64,000 nucleotides of DNA from Burkholderiales bacterium (GTDB lineage: Bacteria > Pseudomonadota > Gammaproteobacteria > Burkholderiales > Eutrophovitaceae), in NCBI GenBank assembly GCA_035560005.1, contig DATMAN010000090.1:23955-87954 (forward strand), in the 5' to 3' direction. Below the pieces are notes generated by a model, which saw only the letters and a program-made list of their open reading frames with translations, was not told where the DNA came from and did not search any database. The position numbers and the translations under genes were made by a program. Positions 57,377-64,000 of the stretch are shown piece after piece. The stretch's first letter is position 1; every line of letters starts with the position of its first letter.

Positions 57377-60300
57377 TCACGACGCTGCCGCGAGCGGCTC
57401 GGCTTCGCCGCGGGTGCGCAGGAACTGCGCGAGCACGCGGCCGGTGTGCGAGGTCTTCACGGCGGCCACCTGCTCGGGCGTTCCTTGAGCGACGAGGCGC
57501 CCGCCGCCTTCGCCGCCTTCCGGTCCGAGGTCGATGATCCAGTCGGCTTCCGCCCAGACATCGAGATTGTGTTCGATCACCACCACGGTGTTGCCGGCGT
57601 CCACCAGCCGGTGCAGCACGCGCAGCAGCTTTTCGACGTCCGCCATATGCAGGCCGACGGTGGGCTCGTCGAGCACGTAGAGCGTGTGCCGCGCGCGATG
57701 CGCGGAGCGCGCACTGGCTCCCGCCCCCTCTGGCGCGGAAGCGACGGAGAAGGTCCGCACCTTGGAGAGCTCGGTCACGAGCTTGATGCGCTGCGCCTCG
57801 CCGCCCGAGAGCGTCGGGCTCTGCTGACCCAGGGTGAGATACCCCAGTCCGATGTCCTGGAGCAGGCGCAGGGCATGGTGAATCGCCGGATGCGCGGCGA
57901 AGAACTCCGCCGCTTCATCCACGCTCATCGCCAGGACCTCGCCGATCGACTTGCCCTTGTAGCGCACCGCGAGCGTTTCGCCGTTGAAGCGCGCTCCGCC
58001 GCACACTTCGCAGGCGACCTTGACGTCGGGCAGGAAGCTCATCTCGATCTTGCGCAGCCCCTGGCCCTCGCAGCCTTCGCAGCGCCCGCCTGCCGTATTG
58101 AAGGAAAAGCGCCCCGGTCCATAGCCGCGCATGCGCGCATCATGCGTCCCGGCAAAGAGCTTGCGGATCGCGTCCCAGAAACCGACATAGGTCGCGGGAC
58201 AGGAGCGCGGCGTCTTGCCGATCGGCGTCTGGTCCACTTCCAGCACCCGCCCGACCGCCTCCCAGCCCCTGATCGCCCTGCACCCGGCGGGTTCGATTGC
58301 ACCGCGCCGCCGGGCACCGACCAGCGCCAGCAGATTGTCGTGCAGCACCTCGCGCGCGAGCGTCGATTTGCCGCTGCCGGAAACCCCGGTGATCACGCTC
58401 AGCCGCCCCAGCGGAAAGCGCACGTCGATGCGGCGCAGATTGTGCAGATCGGCGCCGATCACCTGTACGGCGGGCAGTCGCGGGTCGACCGGCCGCCGCG
58501 GCTGCAGCGGATGGGTCAGGGGGCGCGCCAGAAACCTGCCGGTGAGCGAGGCCGGCGCCTGCATCAGGTCCTGCACCGTGCCCTGCGCGATCACCTGTCC
58601 GCCCTGTCGGCCGGCGCCCGGACCCAGGTCGACCAGATGATGCGCGCGGCGGATCGTCTCCTCGTCGTGTTCCACGACCAGCAGCGTGTTGCCCTTGCGC
58701 TCAAGCGCCTCCAGCGTATCGAGCAGCACGCGGTTGTCGCGCGGATGCAGCCCGATGGTGGGCTCGTCCAGGATGTAGCACACCCCGCGCAGATTGGAGC
58801 CCAACTGTGCGGCCAGGCGGATGCGTTGCGCCTCGCCCCCGGAAAGCGTGGGCGCCGCGCGGTCGAGCGTCAGATAGTCGAGCCCCACCTCGGCGAGGAA
58901 GCCGAGCCGGCTCTTCAGCTCGGCCACCACATCGCGCGCGATCTCGCCTTCGCGGCCTTCCAGCGCGAGCGACTCGAACAGCGCCTTGAGCTGCGCAACC
59001 GGCTGCGCGGCGTAGTCCGCGATCGAGCGTCCTTGCCAGAGCACGGCGAGCGCCTCGCGGTTCAGGCGCTTGCCTTCGCAGGCCGGGCAAGGCTCGTCCA
59101 CCTCCAGCCACTCGATCCACGAGTCGAGCACATGGTCCTCCTGGCCGGTGCGCGAGCGCTCTTCGTCCCAGCCCACGTGCTCGAGTTGCAGCCCGGTGCC
59201 GTAACAGCTCGGGCACCAGCCGTGCCGGGAGTTATAGGAGAAGAGTCGCGGATCCAGTTCCGCGAAGCTGCGCCCGCACGAGGGGCAGGCACGGCGGGTG
59301 GAGAACACCGTCTCGCCGAACGGCCCGCCTTCCATCATCTGATCCAGTGGCGCGACCAGGTGCGCCACGCCCCTGCCGTGCTCGAGCGTGCGGCTCAGGG
59401 CCTCGCGCAGCGCGCGCTCTTCCGCGGCGCTCACGCGCAGGTCGGCCACCGGCAATTCGATCGTGTGTTCCTTGAAGCGGTCGATGCGCGGAAAGCGCTG
59501 CGTGGGCAGAAACTGCCCGTCGACCCGCAGATACCGGAAGCCCTTGCCGTGCGCCCACTTGGCGAGATCCGTGTAGACGCCCTTGCGGTTGACGACGAGC
59601 GGCGCCAGCAGCCCCACGTGCTGTCCCTTGTGCTCGCGCAGGATACGGGCCGCGATCGCCTCGGCGCTCTGCGGCTCGATCGCCACCCGGCAGTCCGGGC
59701 AGTACTGCGTGCCGAGCTTGACGAACAGCAGGCGCAGGAAATGATGCACTTCGGTGAGCGTGCCCACCGTGCTCTTGCGCCCGCCACGGCTGGTGCGCTG
59801 CTCGATCGCCACCGTCGGCGGAATGCCGTGGATCGCCTCCACGTCCGGGCGCGAGGCCACCTGCACGAACTGGCGCGCGTAGGCATTGAGCGATTCCAGA
59901 TAACGGCGCTGGCCCTCGCCGAACACGATGTCGAAGGCCAGCGTCGATTTGCCGCTGCCCGACACCCCGGTGATCACCGTGAACTTGCCCAGCGGCAGCG
60001 CGACGTCGATGTTCTTGAGGTTGTGCTCGCGGGCGTTGTGGATCCGAATGGCGTGAGGCGTCGAGCGTGCCGCACGACGAACCTGCGCCACCGGTTCACG
60101 CAGCGCGCTCATCGAAGCCAGTGCCGCTTCGTATTGGGCCAATGCCTTGCCGGTATGGGAGGCCGGATTGCGCTTCACGTCTTCCGGCGTGCCGGCGCAG
60201 ACGATCTCGCCGCCGGCTTCGCCGCCCTCCGGGCCGAGATCGATGATCCAGTCGGCCGCGGCAATGACGTCCAGATTGTGTTCGATCACCAGCAGCGAAT

Positions 60301-63088
60301 GGCCCGCCTCCACGAGCCGCCGGAACGACCTCAGCAGCTTGGCGATGTCATCGAAATGCAATCCCGTCGTCGGCTCGTCGAAAAGGAACAGCATCGTCTT
60401 TTCCGGCGCGCCGCGAAGCCCTGCGGGCGAAGCATCGGCCGTCGCGAGGTGCGCGGCGAGCTTGAGGCGTTGCGCTTCGCCGCCCGACAGCGTGGGCACC
60501 GGCTGCCCCAGCCGCAGGTATTCCAGTCCCACGTCGGCCAGCGGCCGCAATGCGCGCAGCACTTCCGGATACTCGGCGAAATAGGCGAGCGCTTCCGAGA
60601 CCGTCATCTCCAGAACCCCGGCGATGTTCTTCACGGCCTGGTCCCGCGGCGCGATGGTGACCTCGAGAATTTCCGGGCGGTAACGTTTTCCGTCGCAGTC
60701 GGGGCAGCGCAGGTACACGTCGGAAAGAAACTGCATCTCCACGTGCTCGAAACCGTTGCCGCCGCAGGTCGGGCAGCGCCCGTCGCCCGAATTGAAGCTG
60801 AAGGTGCCGGGCCGGTAGCCGCGCTCTTTCGCCAGCGGCGCCCTGGCGAACAGATCGCGGATCGCATCGAACGCGCCGACATAGCTCGCGGGATTGGAGC
60901 GCGTCGTGCGCCCGATCGGCGTCTGGTCGACCAGCACGACTTCCCCGATCAGATCGACGCCTCGCAATCCGGCGTGCGCACCGGGCGCCTCGGTCGGCTT
61001 GCCGCGCTGCTTGAGCAGCGCCGGATACAGCACGTCCTGCACCAGGGTGGACTTTCCGGAGCCCGATACCCCGGACACGCAAACCAGCCGGTTGAGCGGT
61101 ATCGCCACGTCGATGTTCTTCAGGTTGTGCTCGCGGGCGCCGAGGACTTCGAGTCGGGGTGTGCGCGCGTCCACGGGAATGCGTTTGACTCCGGCGTCCA
61201 CACGCCTGGCCCCGCGCAGATATTCACCGGTGAGGGAGCGCGCCTGCGCGGCCAGCGCCTGCGGGCGCCCGAAGAACACGATCTGGCCGCCGCGCTCGCC
61301 CGGACCCGGCCCCATGTCCAGAATGCGGTCGGCGCTGAACATGATCTGCGGGTCGTGCTCCACCACTACCAGGGAATTGCCGGCATCGCGCAACTTCTCC
61401 ATGACCGCGATCACGCGACCCATGTCGCGCGGGTGCAGCCCGATCGACGGCTCGTCCAGCACGAAGAGCGTATTGGTGAGCGAAGTGCCCAGCGCCGTGG
61501 TCAGATTGATGCGCTGGACTTCACCCCCGGAAAGCGTGCGCGACTGGCGGTCGAGCGTGAGGTAGCCGAGCCCGACCTCCTGCAGATAGGACAGCCGCGT
61601 GCGGATCTCCCCCAGCAACAGTCCGGTGGCTTCGTCCAATGGTGCCGGCAAGTGCAGCGAATCGAAGAACTGCTTGCAGCGGTCCACCGGCAGCAACATC
61701 AGATCGTGGAGGGTGAGGCCGGGCGCCGCGTGCAGTTGCGCTACGTTCCAGGCGACCGCCGTGGGCCGGAAGCGGCGGCGAGGATCGAGCACGGCATCGG
61801 CGTCCGCCTTGGTCCCCAAGCGCCACAACAGGGCCTCTGGCTTGAGCCGGCTGCCCCCGCAAGCCGCGCATGGCGTGTAGGCGCGATACTTCGACAGCAA
61901 CACCCGAATGTGCATCTTGTAGGCCTTGGTCTCCAGCCAGTCGAAGTAGCGCTTCACGCCGTACCAGGTGCCGGGCCAGGACTTCCTCCAGCTCACCCAT
62001 TGCGGTTCACCCTCGATCACCCAGCGCTTGTGCGCTTCGCTCAGCAGGCGCCACGGGATATCGAGCGGAACGCCCCGCTTTTTCGCGTACTTCTCGAGAT
62101 CGTCCTGGCACTCGCGGAAACTCTGCGTCTGCCAGGGCTTGACCGCGCCCTCGCGCAGCGTCTTCGATTCGTCCGGGATCACCAGGCCGTAGTCCACGCC
62201 GATCACGCGCCCGAAACCGCGGCAGGTCTCGCACGCGCCGATCGGAGAGTTGAACGAGAACATGCTCTGCGTCGGTTCGCGGTAATGGATGTCGCAGTCG
62301 GCGCAGTGAAGCGACGTCGAGAATCGCCACGCCGTGCGAGGCGTCCGGGGTGGGGCGGCGCCCGACGCCGCGCCTTCGCGCGGCTCCTCCGCCTCCGCAA
62401 GCGGATAGACGTTCACCCGCCCTTGCCCGACGCGCAGCGCGGCCTCCAGCGCCTCGATCACGCGCGCGCGCCCGGCCGAGGACAAGCGGAAGCGATCCTG
62501 GACTACTTCCAGGTGCCTGCCGCCGCGCGTGTGGATGCGCGTGTAGCCCTGCGCTTCGAGCAACTTGAGAATCTCGGCTTCGGAGAAGTTGCCCGGCACC
62601 TCGACCGGAAACGTCACGACCAGTCGCGGATCGCCCGCTTCGGCGGCGCGCGTTTGCAGTTCCGTGCAGATCGTCTCGGCGTCATCCCGGCGCACCGGCC
62701 TCGCGCACTGCCGGCAATACAGGCGCGAGGCCCGGGCGAACAGCAGCTTCAGATGATCGGCCAGTTCGGTCATCGTGCCCACCGTCGATCGCGAGGTGCG
62801 CACCGGATTGGTCTGGTCGATGGCAATGGCCGGCGGAATGCCGTCGATGCGCTCGACCTGCGGCTTGTCCATGCGCTCCAGGAACTGGCGCGCATAAGGC
62901 GAGAACGTCTCGACATAGCGCCGCTGGCCCTCGGCGTAGAGCGTATCGAATACGAGCGAAGACTTGCCCGAACCGGACACGCCGGTCACGACGATCAGTT
63001 CGTTGAGCGGAAGATCGAGGTCGAGATTGCGGAGGTTGTTCTGCCGCGCGCCGCGAATCACGATGGCGCCGCTGCTCGGGCTGGACAT
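57377..63088 (-). CDS. uvrA: Tandem (dimeric-form) excinuclease UvrA
   Basis: A 1903-residue protein made of two complete UvrA units of about 950 residues. Each unit has two ABC ATPase cores and zinc-finger Cys sets. Walker A GVSGSGKS boxes start near residues 33, 672, 1038 and 1566, and ABC signatures read LSGGE(V/A)QR. Zinc Cys pairs include [16 protein letters not shown] in unit 1 and [16 protein letters not shown] in unit 2. The fusion should give one polypeptide the four ATP sites of a UvrA dimer. The first half starts at the ATG 63088. Known as the dimeric form in some betaproteobacteria. Confidence 0.95.
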   Translation of the reverse strand: MSSPSSGAIVIRGARQNNLRNLDLDLPLNELIVVTGVSGSGKSSLVFDTLYAEGQRRYVETFSPYARQFLERMDKPQVERIDGIPPAIAIDQTNPVRTSRSTVGTMTELADHLKLLFARASRLYCRQCARPVRRDDAETICTELQTRAAEAGDPRLVVTFPVEVPGNFSEAEILKLLEAQGYTRIHTRGGRHLEVVQDRFRLSSAGRARVIEALEAALRVGQGRVNVYPLAEAEEPREGAASGAAPPRTPRTAWRFSTSLHCADCDIHYREPTQSMFSFNSPIGACETCRGFGRVIGVDYGLVIPDESKTLREGAVKPWQTQSFRECQDDLEKYAKKRGVPLDIPWRLLSEAHKRWVIEGEPQWVSWRKSWPGTWYGVKRYFDWLETKAYKMHIRVLLSKYRAYTPCAACGGSRLKPEALLWRLGTKADADAVLDPRRRFRPTAVAWNVAQLHAAPGLTLHDLMLLPVDRCKQFFDSLHLPAPLDEATGLLLGEIRTRLSYLQEVGLGYLTLDRQSRTLSGGEVQRINLTTALGTSLTNTLFVLDEPSIGLHPRDMGRVIAVMEKLRDAGNSLVVVEHDPQIMFSADRILDMGPGPGERGGQIVFFGRPQALAAQARSLTGEYLRGARRVDAGVKRIPVDARTPRLEVLGAREHNLKNIDVAIPLNRLVCVSGVSGSGKSTLVQDVLYPALLKQRGKPTEAPGAHAGLRGVDLIGEVVLVDQTPIGRTTRSNPASYVGAFDAIRDLFARAPLAKERGYRPGTFSFNSGDGRCPTCGGNGFEHVEMQFLSDVYLRCPDCDGKRYRPEILEVTIAPRDQAVKNIAGVLEMTVSEALAYFAEYPEVLRALRPLADVGLEYLRLGQPVPTLSGGEAQRLKLAAHLATADASPAGLRGAPEKTMLFLFDEPTTGLHFDDIAKLLRSFRRLVEAGHSLLVIEHNLDVIAAADWIIDLGPEGGEAGGEIVCAGTPEDVKRNPASHTGKALAQYEAALASMSALREPVAQVRRAARSTPHAIRIHNAREHNLKNIDVALPLGKFTVITGVSGSGKSTLAFDIVFGEGQRRYLESLNAYARQFVQVASRPDVEAIHGIPPTVAIEQRTSRGGRKSTVGTLTEVHHFLRLLFVKLGTQYCPDCRVAIEPQSAEAIAARILREHKGQHVGLLAPLVVNRKGVYTDLAKWAHGKGFRYLRVDGQFLPTQRFPRIDRFKEHTIELPVADLRVSAAEERALREALSRTLEHGRGVAHLVAPLDQMMEGGPFGETVFSTRRACPSCGRSFAELDPRLFSYNSRHGWCPSCYGTGLQLEHVGWDEERSRTGQEDHVLDSWIEWLEVDEPCPACEGKRLNREALAVLWQGRSIADYAAQPVAQLKALFESLALEGREGEIARDVVAELKSRLGFLAEVGLDYLTLDRAAPTLSGGEAQRIRLAAQLGSNLRGVCYILDEPTIGLHPRDNRVLLDTLEALERKGNTLLVVEHDEETIRRAHHLVDLGPGAGRQGGQVIAQGTVQDLMQAPASLTGRFLARPLTHPLQPRRPVDPRLPAVQVIGADLHNLRRIDVRFPLGRLSVITGVSGSGKSTLAREVLHDNLLALVGARRRGAIEPAGCRAIRGWEAVGRVLEVDQTPIGKTPRSCPATYVGFWDAIRKLFAGTHDARMRGYGPGRFSFNTAGGRCEGCEGQGLRKIEMSFLPDVKVACEVCGGARFNGETLAVRYKGKSIGEVLAMSVDEAAEFFAAHPAIHHALRLLQDIGLGYLTLGQQSPTLSGGEAQRIKLVTELSKVRTFSVASAPEGAGASARSAHRARHTLYVLDEPTVGLHMADVEKLLRVLHRLVDAGNTVVVIEHNLDVWAEADWIIDLGPEGGEGGGRLVAQGTPEQVAAVKTSHTGRVLAQFLRTRGEAEPLAAAS

Positions 63089-63117
63089 TCGAGACCTTGA
63101 TAATCAGGAACTTGGAA

Positions 63118-63143
63118 ACAAAACGCGGCGCCTCATGCGCCGC
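63118..63143 (-). terminator. Rho-independent terminator before uvrA
   Basis: Minus strand: GCGGCGC (63143 to 63137), 5-nt loop, GCGCCGC (63131 to 63125), then GTTTTGTTT. It ends transcripts coming from the Mut7-C gene, so uvrA starts its own message. Confidence 0.7.
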
Positions 63144-63305
63144 CCGCAGTCGCCCCGAATTCTAGCCTGTGCCGCGTGCTCAGCGCGTGCGAGGATCGTT
63201 GCGTTTTTCCGTCCGGGCGGCTGCACCTCTGGAACGCCTCGACCGTCTCCGGCAGGGCCGGCGCCGCTCGCGCACGAAGCCGGCGAGGCGTCCCCTGCGC
63301 GCGGG

Positions 63306-64000
63306 TCAGTGCTCGGCGCGCCTTTCGTTCAGGATCGGCGCCAGCACCGCCTGCATGCGTCGCCAGTGCGAACCTTCCCAGAAGAGGCCGCCGCAGCGCG
63401 GGCAGGTGCTGAAGCGCTCGTAGGAGCGTGCAACGTTGGGCGGCAGGCGGTCGATCACCGCCTGCTTTTCCACCGCCCGCAACGGCACGTTGCACTCCAG
63501 GCACAGCGTAAAGGGTCGCGCATCGCGCTGCAGTTGCAGCCGGTCGACGATCTCGCGCAACTGCTGTTCGGGCTTGATGGCGTGCAGGAAGCAGCCGTGC
63601 GTGACGTCGCGGCATTTGAGCAATTCGCGATCGCGCGTGAGGATCACGCGCCCCTCCTTTGCCGCGACGTCGCGGATCTCGTGGTCGTGGTATTGCTGGC
63701 TGTACAGGGTGTCGAATCCGAGCATGCGCAGGAAGCGGGCGAGCCCGCCCAGATGCGAGTCGGCGACGAAGCGCAGGCGCCGAAGCGGCTCGGGGCGCAC
63801 GCGCAGCAACGGCCGCACATCGAGCGCCTCGAATTTGGGATAGACCGCGATCCGGTCGCCTTCCCGCACCCTGTAGGAGAAGTCCACCGACACGCCGTTG
63901 GCCAGAATGAGCTCCACTTCGGTGTGGGGGACGCCCAACGCTTCGATCGCGTTCTTCACGCTGGCGGCTCTCGCGCAGCCGTAGGCAAACTCGACCTTCC
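63306..64000 (-). CDS. Mut7-C RNase-like protein with ubiquitin-like domain, 5' end cut off
   Basis: The C-terminal 231 residues of a two-domain protein. The N-terminal part is a ThiS/ubiquitin-like domain (FAYGCARAASVKNAIEALGVP... FSYRVREGDRIAVYP). The rest is the Mut7-C (PIN-fold) domain with RFVADSHLGGLARFLRMLGFDT, DHEIRDVAAKEGRVILTRDREL and zinc-like CLECNVPL/CPRCGGLFW. The start codon lies beyond position 64000; a GTG at 63959 would remove the first strand of the ubiquitin fold. An RNase or RNA-binding role is inferred. Confidence 0.88.
   Translation of the reverse strand, partial: KVEFAYGCARAASVKNAIEALGVPHTEVELILANGVSVDFSYRVREGDRIAVYPKFEALDVRPLLRVRPEPLRRLRFVADSHLGGLARFLRMLGFDTLYSQQYHDHEIRDVAAKEGRVILTRDRELLKCRDVTHGCFLHAIKPEQQLREIVDRLQLQRDARPFTLCLECNVPLRAVEKQAVIDRLPPNVARSYERFSTCPRCGGLFWEGSHWRRMQAVLAPILNERRAEH

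Noticed and set aside
57305..63100. Open frame of 1931 codons on the plus strand opposite uvrA
   Set aside because: It is a mirror of GC-rich codon use in uvrA; it has no family motif or ribosome site and the opposite strand is clearly UvrA.

Overview
This window is a GC-rich (about two thirds G+C by eye), densely coded stretch of a chromosome from a Gram-negative bacterium, most likely a betaproteobacterium. The evidence is the lipid A/KDO block exbB-exbD-lpxK-Trm112-kdsB-adk, an LpoB/YcfL/COG3014 lipoprotein set, a bTHX ribosomal protein, many lipoboxes and outer-membrane-type proteins, and a double-length UvrA. The order cannot be decided by eye. No rRNA, tRNA, insertion sequence, prophage or CRISPR array was seen.

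Layout. 1-10 kb: a truncated aldehyde dehydrogenase, an OmpA-type lipoprotein, a secreted di-heme cytochrome, a three-lipoprotein operon (COG3014, YcfL, LpoB), a secreted cyclase-family enzyme, two membrane proteins, a DMT exporter and a lytic transglycosylase. 10-17.6 kb: an orphan gene between short direct repeats, a PhoX-like Tat protein, a 42-residue bTHX gene, a DHDPS-like enzyme divergent from a secreted RraA-like protein, a small cytochrome c behind a likely FNR-type promoter, and two related lipoproteins. 17.6-34 kb: ilvD divergent from a LysR regulator, tsaE-amiC, a MobA-like nucleotidyltransferase, a 958-residue AsmA-like protein with a long charged coiled coil, a three-gene transhydrogenase (pntA split), mutL-miaA, a secreted GlcG-like protein and xseA. 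34-42 kb: an AT-rich gap with inverted DnaA boxes and alternative hairpins, then exbB-exbD-lpxK-Trm112-kdsB-adk, followed by a pyrophosphate-type phosphofructokinase and a K+-independent proton pyrophosphatase. 42-54 kb: a cell-envelope cluster (beta-barrel, ClpP-like periplasmic protein, DUF429, DUF502), a Rap1a-like protein, a KDPG aldolase/KDG kinase pair, a heat-shock operon (hsp20-lon) with a clear sigma-32-type promoter, and an rhlE-RRM operon whose first gene lacks a normal start codon. 54-64 kb: B12-dependent ribonucleotide reductase, the 1903-residue tandem UvrA, and a truncated Mut7-C RNase-like protein.

How the genes work together. Several sets look like working units: peptidoglycan remodelling (LpoB set, transglycosylase, AmiC), lipid A/KDO synthesis with an ExbB/D energizer, DNA repair (UvrA, MutL, XseA), pyrophosphate-linked glycolysis (PFP plus H+-PPase), the last Entner-Doudoroff steps, and stress proteostasis (Hsp20 plus Lon). 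The points most worth following up are the non-canonical rhlE start, the exbB upstream region, the PFP/H+-PPase pair, the tandem UvrA and the FNR-like and sigma-32-like promoters. Start sites, promoters and family calls are read by eye; no database search was run.
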